39,217 nucleotides of DNA from an uncultured Agathobaculum sp. (GTDB taxonomy: Bacteria; Bacillota; Clostridia; Oscillospirales; Butyricicoccaceae). The position numbers were made by a program, and so were the translations under genes. The notes below the pieces were generated by a model. It was not told the DNA's origin. It did no database searches and saw only the letters and a list, made by a program, of their open reading frames with translations. How positions within the stretch are numbered: the stretch's first letter is position 1; each line of letters begins with the position of its first letter. The stretch is from NCBI RefSeq assembly GCF_944384765.1, contig NZ_CALWUM010000020.1:1-39217 (forward strand), in the 5' to 3' direction. Positions 23,759 to 31,489 of this stretch are shown piece by piece.

Positions 23759-25015
23759 ATGGCTTCGACAACCAGACAGACACGCCCCGCGCGGCGTGGC
23801 GCGCCGACGCGCCGTCCGGCCGCGCGGCCGCTGCCGCGGACGGGCGCGGTCATTCCGCGCGAGCAGATCCCGCCTCCGTCGCCGCGGGCGCGCGTGCGCA
23901 AACGCGCGCGGGTGCGCGCCCACGCATGGGACCCGGGCGTGCTGTTCTCCGTCCTGCTGCTGCTGGTGATCGGCCTGATCGCGCTGTTTTCCGCCAGCTA
24001 TACCAATGCGATGTTCTATCAGGGCAGCGCAACGCACTTTATCGTTCAGCAGGGCGGATTTGCAGCAGGGGGCGTTGTGGCGATGATCTTTATTTCCAAG
24101 ATCAACTATCACATTTACGCGCGGTTCAGCTCGCTGATCATGTGGGTCTCGATCATCCTGCTCGTGCTTGTGGCGATCCCGGGCGTCGGTACGGTGCACA
24201 ACAATGCCCGCCGCTGGCTGTTCGGCTTCCAGCCGTCCGAGCTGGCCAAGATCGCGGTCATCATCTGCTTTGCCTACTGGGTCGCGCGGGACAGCAAAAG
24301 CGTGCGCTCATTCAAGGGGCTGATCAAACCCTATGGATTCCTGCTGGTGGCCTACTGTGTGCTGTTGTTCCTCGAGCCGCACACCTCGGCCATGCTGATT
24401 ATCTGCGGCACGGGCGTGCTGATTCTTGTCGCGGGCGGTATGCGGCTGTGGTATTTCGGTCCGATCGGCATTGCGGGCGTTGCAGCGGTCACGGTATTCT
24501 ATTTTGCCTTTGAACACGTGCGCGAGCGCTTTTCGGTCTGGCTCGACCCGTTTTCCAACCTGACCGGCGACGGCTGGCAGGGCGCGATGGGCCAGATTGC
24601 GATCGGTTCGGGCGGCCTGCTCGGCAAAGGACTGGGCAACAGCGTGCAAAAGCAGCTTTACCTGCCCGAGCCGCAGAACGACTTTATCTTTGCGGTCTGG
24701 TGCGAGGAGATGGGTCTGATCGGCGCGCTGCTGGTCATCCTGCTGTTCGCCTTCCTGATCTACCGCGGCTTTAGTGTGGCAAAGGCGGCGCCGGATAAGT
24801 TCGGCTTCCTGCTCGCTGCGGGCATCACGATCAAGCTCGCGATCCAGACGCTGATGAACCTGTTCGTCGTCACCGGCATCATCCCGGTCACGGGTGCGTC
24901 GCTGCCGTTTTTCAGCTACGGCGGCACCGCGCTGCTGCTGCAGCTGGGCGAGATGGGGATACTGCTCAACGTATCACGCTATATGCGGGCACAGGCCAAG
25001 CAGCAAGAGGAATAA
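23759..25015 (+). CDS. ftsW: Lipid II polymerase / division protein FtsW
   Basis: A 418-residue SEDS-family glycosyltransferase that polymerises lipid II at the septum. Membrane segments begin near residue 61; family motifs include VHNNARRWLFGFQPSELAK, the catalytic-loop region, LYLPEPQNDFIFAVWCEEMG and the C-terminal TGASLPFFSYGGTALL. I chose ATG 23759 because GGAGG lies 8 bases before it; ATG 23744 in frame overlaps that site. The start gives an unusual Arg/Pro-rich cytoplasmic extension of about 57 residues. FtsW versus RodA/SpoVE is decided by its position in the dcw cluster. Confidence 0.93.
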   Translation: MASTTRQTRPARRGAPTRRPAARPLPRTGAVIPREQIPPPSPRARVRKRARVRAHAWDPGVLFSVLLLLVIGLIALFSASYTNAMFYQGSATHFIVQQGGFAAGGVVAMIFISKINYHIYARFSSLIMWVSIILLVLVAIPGVGTVHNNARRWLFGFQPSELAKIAVIICFAYWVARDSKSVRSFKGLIKPYGFLLVAYCVLLFLEPHTSAMLIICGTGVLILVAGGMRLWYFGPIGIAGVAAVTVFYFAFEHVRERFSVWLDPFSNLTGDGWQGAMGQIAIGSGGLLGKGLGNSVQKQLYLPEPQNDFIFAVWCEEMGLIGALLVILLFAFLIYRGFSVAKAAPDKFGFLLAAGITIKLAIQTLMNLFVVTGIIPVTGASLPFFSYGGTALLLQLGEMGILLNVSRYMRAQAKQQEE

Positions 25016-25021
25016 ACCGCA

Positions 25022-25061
25022 GCCCGGACGGCCGGGCAACACAACTGCCCGTGCGACGGGC
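25022..25061 (+). repeat. Two tandem small hairpins between ftsW and murG
   Basis: GCCCGG/CCGGGC (25022-25027 with 25032-25037) and GCCCGT/ACGGGC (25047-25052 with 25056-25061) follow each other closely in the 62-base gap. There is no T-run, so termination is unlikely; RNA processing or stability is possible. Confidence 0.5.
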
Positions 25062-25077
25062 GTCAGGGGGAACACGA

Positions 25078-26214
25078 ATGAGACTGTACATCACCGGCGG
25101 CGGCACCGGCGGGCATGTGACGCCCGGTCTGGCGATCGCCCGGTATTTTGAGCAAAAGCACCCGGACACGGTGGTCCGTTTTGCGGGCTCGGCGCGCGGC
25201 ATCGAGAACAAACTGGTTCCGCGTGAGGGGTATCCGCTCGATACGATTGAGATCATCGGCCTGTCGCGGTCGATGAGTCCCAGCGGGCTGGTGCACAATA
25301 TCAAGGCCGCGAAGCTCGCGGTTTCCGCGGTGGGCAAGGCAAAAAAGCTGCTCAAAAAAGCGCGGCCGGACTGCGTGATCGGCTGTGGCGGTTATGCGTC
25401 ATTTGCGGTTGTGCGCGCAGCGCAGCAGATGGGCATTCCCACTGTGCTGCTCGAGGTCAATGCGCTGCCCGGCAAGGTGACGCAGATGCTGGCCAAAAAG
25501 GCAGACCGCGTGCTGGTCTGCTTTGAGCAGGCAAAAGACCTGCTCGGCGGGGGAGACAAGATCATCCTGACCGGCGCGCCCGTGCGCGGCGAGATCCTTG
25601 CCGCGGACCGAGAAAAAGCACGCGCCAAATTCGGCCTTTCGGACAGCGACCAGCTGGTCGTCTCGTTCTGGGGCTCGATGGGCGCAAAATATATGAACGA
25701 ACACATGGCGGGCGCACTTGCGCTCGAGTGCAAAAACAATGTGCCCTATTACCATATTCACGCGACCGGTGCGGCCGCACGCGACTGGCTGCCCGAGCTG
25801 GCAAAAAAGCAGGGCGCGGATTTTGGCGCGCACCCCAATATTCAGGTGACCGAATATATTTATGATATGGCCGACCGCATGGCGGCGGCCGATCTGGTTG
25901 TGTGCCGCGCGGGCGCGGCCACGCTGGGCGAACTGTGTATGCTCGGCCGGCCGGCGCTGCTCGTGCCCTCGCCGTTTGTGGCGGAAAACCATCAGGAGAA
26001 AAACGCGCGCGCGCTCGAGGCGGCCGGCGGCTGCCGGGTGCTGCTCGAGAAGGACGCATCCCCCGAGCGGCTGTATGACGAGATACAGGATCTGCTCTCC
26101 GACCCGGCGCGCCTGCATCAGATGGGGCAGGACGCGACCAAACTCGCCGCACATGATGCAAGCGAAAAAATCTACCGCGAGATCATGTGGGCGATCGAGC
26201 ATCATAATAAGTAA
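25078..26214 (+). CDS. murG: UDP-GlcNAc:lipid I N-acetylglucosaminyltransferase (MurG)
   Basis: A 378-residue peripheral membrane glycosyltransferase of family GT28 that converts lipid I to lipid II. It has the N-terminal G-loop ITGGGTGGHVTPGLAIA, the second glycine loop GCGGYASFAVVRAAQ, and the C-terminal donor site (VVCRAGAATLGELCMLGRPALLVPSPFVAENHQEKNA region) including the family EL and HQ residues. ATG 25078 is preceded by AGGGGGA at good spacing and begins the canonical fold; upstream in-frame ATG 25051 has no better signal. It sits between ftsW and divIB as usual in Firmicutes. Confidence 0.97.
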   Translation: MRLYITGGGTGGHVTPGLAIARYFEQKHPDTVVRFAGSARGIENKLVPREGYPLDTIEIIGLSRSMSPSGLVHNIKAAKLAVSAVGKAKKLLKKARPDCVIGCGGYASFAVVRAAQQMGIPTVLLEVNALPGKVTQMLAKKADRVLVCFEQAKDLLGGGDKIILTGAPVRGEILAADREKARAKFGLSDSDQLVVSFWGSMGAKYMNEHMAGALALECKNNVPYYHIHATGAAARDWLPELAKKQGADFGAHPNIQVTEYIYDMADRMAAADLVVCRAGAATLGELCMLGRPALLVPSPFVAENHQEKNARALEAAGGCRVLLEKDASPERLYDEIQDLLSDPARLHQMGQDATKLAAHDASEKIYREIMWAIEHHNK

Positions 26215-26231
26215 CCAAAAGGGGCGTTTGT

Positions 26232-27257
26232 ATGAAACGCAGGAAGCGAAAACAGAAAACGCCCGAGCAGGAGCGGCGGCGTTCCAACCGGCTGCAGCGT
26301 TTTTTTCACGCAGTCGGGCGTTTGGTCTTTATTGGCGTGCTGCTCGCCGCGGCGCTGCTCGCGCTGACGGTCTTTTTCCGGGTGCACACGATTTCGGTCG
26401 AGGGCGCGATGCGATACAGCGCTGAGGAGATCGTCTCCAATCTGGATGTTCGGGAGGGCGACAACCTCTATCTGTGGAACAAGGTCAAAACATCGAATGC
26501 GCTGATGGAGCGGCTGCCCTATCTGGAGAGCGTGCAGATCAGACGGCATCTGCCGGACACACTGGTGGTCACGGTCACCGAGTGTACGGCGGTGGCGGCT
26601 GTGCAGAGCGAAGGCAGCTATCTGTATCTGAGTCGGTACGGCAAGGTGCTCGAGCAGAATGCAGCGGACGGCGGGCTGGCAACCGTGACCGGTGTCGATC
26701 TGTCGGGCTATCAGCCCGGACAGATTTTGGAAACCGGCAAGGATGCGTATGTCGATGCATTGCTCGAAGTATTGCAGACGCTGGATGCAGGCGGTATGCT
26801 CGATGCGTTGGACTTTATCAACCTGCAGGATCTGACCGATGTGCGCATCGGCTATCAAGAGCGGTTTGATATCCGCGTCGGCACGCTGGATGATCTGGCC
26901 TATCGCCTGCGGTTTGCAAGCACGGTGATCGAGGAGCGGCTGTCGCCCTCGGACATCGGGCGGCTGTACTGGGATAACCAGAACCGGCTGCATTATGTGC
27001 CGGACACGGCGGAGAATGTTGCGGCCTCGGCGGCCGGAACACAGACGGAAAGCAGTATTCCGGTCAATCTGGATGACGCGGGCAAGGATGAGGAAAAAAC
27101 ATCCGGCGCGGAAGACGGGGAGACCGATGAGGATACCGAAACAGAAGAACAAAACACGGACGAGTCATCCGAATCGTACGACGATGGATCGTATGACGAA
27201 TATACGGATGAAACCGGCGAGTGGACGGATGAAACGGGGGATGAAACCGTCGAATAG
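26232..27257 (+). CDS. divIB: Cell division protein DivIB/FtsQ with acidic C-terminal tail
   Basis: A 341-residue bitopic protein with a basic N-terminus (KRRKRKQK), one membrane segment (about 33-50), the POTRA domain (FRVHTISVEGAMRYSAEEIV) and the beta domain (LPDTLVVTVTECTAVAAVQ). It belongs to the FtsL-DivIC-DivIB regulatory complex of the divisome. The last 65-70 residues are an unusual acidic tail rich in Asp, Glu, Thr and Ser with recurring DETG units; standard DivIB tails are shorter and less acidic. It lies 17 bases after murG with AAAAGGGG upstream. It is the last gene before the separate ftsZ promoter. Confidence 0.9.
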   Translation: MKRRKRKQKTPEQERRRSNRLQRFFHAVGRLVFIGVLLAAALLALTVFFRVHTISVEGAMRYSAEEIVSNLDVREGDNLYLWNKVKTSNALMERLPYLESVQIRRHLPDTLVVTVTECTAVAAVQSEGSYLYLSRYGKVLEQNAADGGLATVTGVDLSGYQPGQILETGKDAYVDALLEVLQTLDAGGMLDALDFINLQDLTDVRIGYQERFDIRVGTLDDLAYRLRFASTVIEERLSPSDIGRLYWDNQNRLHYVPDTAENVAASAAGTQTESSIPVNLDDAGKDEEKTSGAEDGETDEDTETEEQNTDESSESYDDGSYDEYTDETGEWTDETGDETVE

Positions 27258-27414
27258 TGCCTGAGAACAGGGCGATACGGCGAAATAGACAAAAAAGAAT
27301 GGAAAAGGGCGCCGGAATATGGAATGAACGGCAGGCGGAAACAGCTAAATGCGGTCTCCCGGCGAAAAAGGTACAGTTAATCTCAAGTTTTTTTGAGGAA
27401 TTCACTATTTTCTG

Positions 27415-27443
27415 TTGCAAAACAGAGTAATTCGAGGTAAAAT
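27415..27443 (+). promoter_or_regulatory. Sigma-A-type promoter of ftsZ, in the 290-base divIB-ftsZ gap
   Basis: -35 TTGCAA (27415-27420), 17-base spacer, -10 TAAAAT (27438-27443). The -35 overlaps a small inverted repeat TCTGTT-GCAA-AACAGA, which could be an operator. A second small repeat CTCAA/TTGAG lies just upstream (about 27382-27397). Nothing coding is seen elsewhere in the gap between divIB and ftsZ. The expected leader is about 95 bases. Confidence 0.75.
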
Positions 27444-27547
27444 TAAAACAATGGGGGCGGCTCACCACAAAATGATGCCTGCCCGCACAAGGAAACGTAA
27501 AAGATAATCTGAAACGATTCTTTACCATAAAACGGAGGATGGCAACA

Positions 27548-28702
27548 ATGGGTTTTGAGTTTGAACAGGGCTTGGATAATGTAGTTAATATCAAGGTAAT
27601 CGGCGTCGGCGGCGGCGGCGGCAATGCGGTCAACCGCATGGTCGAAAGCGGCGTGCAGGGCGTTGAGTTTATTTCAATCAACACGGATATGCAGGCGCTG
27701 AACTTCTCGCAGGCCGGCACCAAGATCCAGATCGGTGAAAAGCTGACCAAGGGCCAGGGTGCGGGCGCAAACCCGGAGATCGGCCGCAAGGCGGCAGAGG
27801 AGAGCAAGGATCAGATCGCAGCGGCGCTGCAGAACACCAATATGGTGTTCATCACCGCCGGCATGGGCGGCGGCACCGGCACGGGCGCAGCACCGGTCGT
27901 GGCGCAGATCGCCCGCGAGATGGGTATCCTGACGGTCGGCGTTGTCACCCGTCCGTTCGCCTTCGAGGGCAAAAAGCGTCTGGAGCAGGCGCTGGGCGGC
28001 ATCGAGGAGCTCAACAAGAATGTTGACTCGCTCGTCATCATCCCGAACGAGCGCCTCAAGTACGTATCCGAGCAGAAGATCACCTTCAAGAACGCATTCG
28101 AGATCGCGGACGGCGTGCTCCGTCAGGCGGTTGCCAATATCTCCGAGCTGATCACCGTGCCGGGCTTCATCAACCTGGACTTCGCGGACGTCACCTCGGT
28201 GATGAAGGATGCAGGCTTTGCACATATCGGCACGGGCCGCGCCGCCGGCAAGGACAAGGCGGCCGAGGCAGCGCGCATGGCGATTTCCAGCCCGCTGCTC
28301 GAGACCTCGATCGACATGGCGCACGGCGTCATCGTTTCGGTCATCGGTTCGGACGATATCGGTCTGGACGAAGTTGAGACCGCAGCTACCATGGTGCAGC
28401 AGGCGGCACATCCGGATGCACACATCATCTTCGGTGCGTTCATCGACGACACCATGGACGATGAGATCCGCGTTGTCGTCATTGCGACCGGCTTTGACAG
28501 CATCCCGAACTCTGCCAAGATGGATATGGACGGCGGCAACACCAAGAAGAGCGAGTCGTCCAGCAGCGGCCTGTTCACCGAGGCATCCACGGCAGCGGCG
28601 GAGGATAAGCCCGCGGCAAAGAGCAGCCAGTCGAGCGATGTCGGCTCGGACGACGCGGCATTCGACGTGCTGATGCGCATTTTCGACAAGGATCATCGCT
28701 AA
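27548..28702 (+). CDS. ftsZ: Cell division protein FtsZ
   Basis: A 384-residue tubulin-like GTPase that forms the Z-ring. The start [17 protein letters not shown], the tubulin signature [11 protein letters not shown] (about 104-114) and the T7-loop region [16 protein letters not shown] are intact. A variable Ser/Ala-rich linker follows residue about 320, ending in the C-terminal peptide [10 protein letters not shown], which departs from the usual DIPxFLRN peptide that binds FtsA/SepF. ATG 27548 lies 9 bases after GGAGG; ATG 27539 touches that site. The gene is monocistronic, between the promoter at 27415 and the terminator at 28727. Neither ftsA nor sepF is adjacent. Confidence 0.97.
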   Translation: MGFEFEQGLDNVVNIKVIGVGGGGGNAVNRMVESGVQGVEFISINTDMQALNFSQAGTKIQIGEKLTKGQGAGANPEIGRKAAEESKDQIAAALQNTNMVFITAGMGGGTGTGAAPVVAQIAREMGILTVGVVTRPFAFEGKKRLEQALGGIEELNKNVDSLVIIPNERLKYVSEQKITFKNAFEIADGVLRQAVANISELITVPGFINLDFADVTSVMKDAGFAHIGTGRAAGKDKAAEAARMAISSPLLETSIDMAHGVIVSVIGSDDIGLDEVETAATMVQQAAHPDAHIIFGAFIDDTMDDEIRVVVIATGFDSIPNSAKMDMDGGNTKKSESSSSGLFTEASTAAAEDKPAAKSSQSSDVGSDDAAFDVLMRIFDKDHR

Positions 28703-28726
28703 TCTGAGTTCTCAACATAATGTTAC

Positions 28727-28753
28727 AAAAACAGCCCTGAAAAGGGCTGTTTT
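28727..28753 (+). terminator. Rho-independent terminator after ftsZ
   Basis: Stem AACAGCCCT (28730-28738) / AGGGCTGTT (28743-28751) with a GAAA loop, extended by A/T pairs, and a T-run. Confidence 0.88.
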
Positions 28754-28800
28754 GGTCTGAAATGGCCTTGTAAAATTCTCGTAAAAGGAGTGTGATCACC

Positions 28801-28872
28801 GTGAGTCCCGACCCTGGAAGTCGAAGACAGAATAAAATCCGCGGTGGCGCACGGGTTTGCTGCCGCCGCTGA
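28801..28872 (+). CDS. Putative MgtL-like leader peptide upstream of corA
   Basis: A 23-codon frame starting GTG at 28801 and beginning MSPDPGSRR, ending at TGA 28870-28872, 13 bases before the corA ATG. AAAAGGAG (28783-28790) stands 10 bases upstream. The N-terminus resembles the enterobacterial MgtL leader (MEPDPTPLPRR), whose acidic/proline codons destabilise ribosomes in low Mg2+ and so raise Mg2+ transporter expression. The remainder is Arg/Gly-rich and ends VCCRR. The stop codon lies in the loop of a hairpin covering the corA ribosome-binding site. Translation is not proven; the frame could be chance, but its position before a Mg2+ transporter gene makes it a good candidate. Confidence 0.45.
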   Translation: MSPDPGSRRQNKIRGGARVCCRR

Positions 28873-28881
28873 AAGGCGGTA
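28841..28881 (+). promoter_or_regulatory. Switchable hairpins controlling the corA ribosome-binding site
   Basis: Two mutually exclusive stems. Stem A: 28841-28848 (GCGGTGGC) with 28862-28869 (GCCGCCGC), 8 bp with one G-U. Stem B: 28861-28867 (TGCCGCC) with 28875-28881 (GGCGGTA), 7 bp with one G-U. Stem B covers the corA Shine-Dalgarno region; stem A frees it. Both lie within or beside the leader frame, so ribosome position can choose between them. Confidence 0.5.
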
Positions 28882-28885
28882 AGAT

Positions 28886-29827
28886 ATGGTAGAATTTTAT
28901 AAGACAGTGGATGGCCGGGTGACCGAGATCGGCGGCTTTACCGAAGGCTGCTGGATCAATATGGTGCACCCCAGCTCGGACGAGCTGGAGGCCATCTCCC
29001 GGGCGGCGCATGTGGAAGAAGAATTTGTCCGCGCGGCGCTCGACCCGGAGGAAAGCTCGCGTGTCGACACCGAGGACGATCAGCTGCTGATGATCGTGGA
29101 CATTCCGATGGTGGAGAAAAGTTCGGTCGAGGATGGAGGACAGATGTTCTCCACCCTGCCAATGGGTATCGTGGTGGCGCAGAATGCGGTCATCACGGTG
29201 TGTTTGGAGGACAGCATCATCCTGCGCTCGATCGCAGAGGGTGCGGTCAAGGGCGTACACACGGCGTTGCGCACGCGCTTTGTGTTCCAGATCCTGCTGC
29301 GCGTGGCGGGACGCTTCCTCAAAAACCTGCGTATGATCGAGCGCGACTTCACACGCATCGAGAAGCGCTTATACGATTCGCTGCAGAACGAAGAGCTCAT
29401 CCAGCTGCTCGGGCTGAGTAAATCGCTGGTCTACTTTTCCGCGTCCCTCAAGGGTAACGAGGTGACCATGGAAAAGGTGCTGCGTGGCCGTGTGCTCAAA
29501 CTGTACGAGGATGACCGGGACATCTTGGAGGACGCGCTGATCGAGATCCGGCAGGCCATCGAGATGGCCGGCATCTACTCGAGCATTTTGTCCGGCACGA
29601 TGGATGCCTACGCATCGGTCGTTTCCAACAATCTGAACATCATCATGAAGGTGCTCACTGTGCTGACTATCATCATGACGATCCCCAACATCATTTTCGG
29701 TTTTTACGGCATGAATATCGACGGCAACAACATTCCGGGTTCGATCTTCTGGTGGATTCCGCTGCTGATCTCAGCTGCTGCCTGCTTCTTTGCCTGGTTC
29801 ATGCTCAAAAAGAAAAATCTGTATTGA
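28886..29827 (+). CDS. corA: CorA-family magnesium (divalent cation) transporter
   Basis: A 313-residue CorA-type channel. The soluble N-terminal domain (about 1-245, with the long helical willow segments RMIERDFTRIEKRLYDS) precedes two C-terminal membrane helices. The first ends in the signature YGMNI (G275-M276-N277), the ion selectivity filter; the tail MLKKKNLY is basic. CorA proteins form pentamers and import Mg2+, sometimes Co2+ or Ni2+. ATG 28886 has AAGGCGG 6-9 bases upstream, inside a hairpin. The gene is monocistronic after the ftsZ terminator, with its own terminator at 29830. Confidence 0.93.
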   Translation: MVEFYKTVDGRVTEIGGFTEGCWINMVHPSSDELEAISRAAHVEEEFVRAALDPEESSRVDTEDDQLLMIVDIPMVEKSSVEDGGQMFSTLPMGIVVAQNAVITVCLEDSIILRSIAEGAVKGVHTALRTRFVFQILLRVAGRFLKNLRMIERDFTRIEKRLYDSLQNEELIQLLGLSKSLVYFSASLKGNEVTMEKVLRGRVLKLYEDDRDILEDALIEIRQAIEMAGIYSSILSGTMDAYASVVSNNLNIIMKVLTVLTIIMTIPNIIFGFYGMNIDGNNIPGSIFWWIPLLISAAACFFAWFMLKKKNLY

Positions 29828-29829
29828 GG

Positions 29830-29857
29830 AAAGGCGCCGCGTATGCGGCGCCTTTGT
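29830..29857 (+). terminator. Rho-independent terminator after corA
   Basis: Perfect 11-bp stem AAAGGCGCCGC (29830-29840) / GCGGCGCCTTT (29845-29855) with a GTAT loop; the T-run is short. Confidence 0.82.
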
Positions 29858-29906
29858 CATAGAGGATGCTGTTTGGCTTGTCCGAAATACAGAAATCAAC
29901 AGAATA

Positions 29907-29923
29907 TTAAGAAAATGTTAAGA
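29907..29923 (+). promoter_or_regulatory. TTAAGA direct repeats, possible response-regulator site
   Basis: TTAAGA at 29907-29912 and 29918-29923, spaced 11 bases apart, about 30 bases upstream of the -35 of the next gene. The 11-base period is typical of OmpR/PhoP-family binding sites. No regulator is identified. Confidence 0.35.
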
Positions 29924-29953
29924 AAAAACCGGGAAGATACGCCTTGAAATTTG

Positions 29954-29982
29954 TTTACTTTGCCTATTTTGCATGATAAAAT
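29954..29982 (+). promoter_or_regulatory. Sigma-A-type promoter of the first SLH gene
   Basis: -35 TTTACT (29954-29959), 17-base spacer, extended -10 TGATAAAAT (TAAAAT at 29977-29982). Confidence 0.7.
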
Positions 29983-30031
29983 AAAAATAACGCAGGCAGT
30001 GTCAGCTGCCCGACAAAAGGAGGAATTGCGA

Positions 30032-31402
30032 ATGAAAAGAAAACTGAGAATGCTGCTGGCGGGCGTGCTGGCAGTATCCAGTCTGGCGATGAGCGCGGGC
30101 GCAGCAAGCTATGAAACCTGCGCCGACCGCCTGAGCGATCTCGGTCTGTTTCAAGGGACGGGCAACGGTTATGCGCTCGACCGCGCGCCCACGCGCGCCG
30201 AGGCGGCGACCATGCTGGTGCGGCTGCTTGGTGCAGAGGAAGAGGCGCAGGCGCTCGAGTACACTGCGCCCTATACAGATTTGGCAGGGTGGGAAAAGCC
30301 CTATGTGCAGTATTTGTATGATAACAATCTGACAAATGGCACCTCGGATACGACCTTCAGCCCGGCAAGCACCTGCTCCGCGCAGATGTACACCACCTTC
30401 CTGCTGCGCGCGCTGGGTTACAGCGATGCGGCGGACGGGGACTTCGCGTATGCAGATGCAATCGACTTCGGCACTTCGGTCGGTCTGGTGGACATGGCAA
30501 ACTGCGATACCGCAAACTTCCTGCGCGACCATGTTGCAGCGATGAGCCTGACCGCGCTGAACACCCCGGTCAAGGATGATGCGGACACCAAGCTGCTCGA
30601 AAAGCTGGTAGCGGACGGTGCAGTGGACGCAGCGGCAGCGGCGGACACGCTGGATTTCTTCGACAGCTATGACGCTTATGTCGATGCGACCGCGCAGATG
30701 AATCAGGAGACCAAAATGGATCTCTCCGCGGACGTGAACGCGACCGTTTCGATGGCGGGTGAACAGGTGATGGAGCTTTCCATGCCGATGGATATGAAGG
30801 TGGATATGAATCTTACGCATATGGATCAGTCCCAGATTTCCATGACCGGCAAGATGGAGATGACCGTGGATGAGGCGCTGGTCGAGGCCGGTGCGGAGAA
30901 CACCATCAGCCAGGATGTGGCCTACTATTATACGGATGGCGTATACTATATGGATCTTGGCGACCAGAAGGTCAAAATGCCCATGTCGTTCGAGGACGCG
31001 ATGGGCCAGATCAGCGGGCTGGATGAGATGCAGAGCAGCGAGCCGATTTGCATGATCGATTCGATCAGCACTTCCGGCAACACGACGACTGTCGCCTATT
31101 CGGGCGCGGCAATGACCAGCCTGGTGGACACCGTGCTGGCTGAGATGGGCATGGACGCAGACGCCACCGGCGTCGCGATCCAGATGGGCGATGTCAGCTC
31201 GAGCGTAACGCTCTCGAATAACAGCATCCGCTCGATGAAGATCACCATGCAGATCACCATGACTGTGGAAGGTGTCGCGATGACGATGGATATGACCATG
31301 GACTGCACGGTCAACGCGACCGGCGACAATGTTTCGGTCGATATTCCGGACGATCTGAGCGGTTATACCGATCTGGTTGAAAGCGCGGGGACTGCGGCCT
31401 GA
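30032..31402 (+). CDS. Secreted S-layer-homology (SLH) domain protein with Met-rich C-terminal domain
   Basis: A 456-residue exported protein. A signal peptide (about 1-25, ending SAGAAS) is followed by SLH-type repeats (about 26-180): LSDLGLFQGTGNGYALDRA and APTRAEAATMLVRLLGA, then YTDLAGWEKPYVQYLYDNNL. SLH domains anchor proteins to pyruvylated wall polymers. The C-terminal half (about 215-456) is Met-rich and beta-like (MELSMPMDMKVDMNL; YYTDGVYYMDLGDQKVKMPM), resembling the LppX/DUF6612-type domains, though this is a recollection of pattern, not a search. ATG 30032 has AAAGGAGGA 7 bases upstream. The N-terminal half is strongly similar to the gene at 32547; the C-terminal halves differ. 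Confidence 0.83.
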   Translation: MKRKLRMLLAGVLAVSSLAMSAGAASYETCADRLSDLGLFQGTGNGYALDRAPTRAEAATMLVRLLGAEEEAQALEYTAPYTDLAGWEKPYVQYLYDNNLTNGTSDTTFSPASTCSAQMYTTFLLRALGYSDAADGDFAYADAIDFGTSVGLVDMANCDTANFLRDHVAAMSLTALNTPVKDDADTKLLEKLVADGAVDAAAAADTLDFFDSYDAYVDATAQMNQETKMDLSADVNATVSMAGEQVMELSMPMDMKVDMNLTHMDQSQISMTGKMEMTVDEALVEAGAENTISQDVAYYYTDGVYYMDLGDQKVKMPMSFEDAMGQISGLDEMQSSEPICMIDSISTSGNTTTVAYSGAAMTSLVDTVLAEMGMDADATGVAIQMGDVSSSVTLSNNSIRSMKITMQITMTVEGVAMTMDMTMDCTVNATGDNVSVDIPDDLSGYTDLVESAGTAA

Positions 31403-31434
31403 AGCAGGCACCCATATCAGCCGAATGGCAAATC

Positions 31435-31462
31435 AAAAGCCGCCCTGCGGGGCGGCTTTTTT
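31435..31462. terminator. Bidirectional terminator between the SLH gene and ldh
   Basis: Stem AAAAGCCGCCC (31435-31445) / GGGCGGCTTTT (31450-31460), loop TGCG. It has T's after on the plus strand and A's before, serving both convergent genes. Confidence 0.88.
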
Positions 31463-31489
31463 GCGCGAAAAAACAGCGGGGCAGCGGCC

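Noticed and set aside
28754..28885. A known Mg2+ riboswitch (M-box) or yybP-ykoY riboswitch before corA
   Set aside because: The segment is too short and the conserved core elements are not recognisable; the leader-frame explanation fits better.
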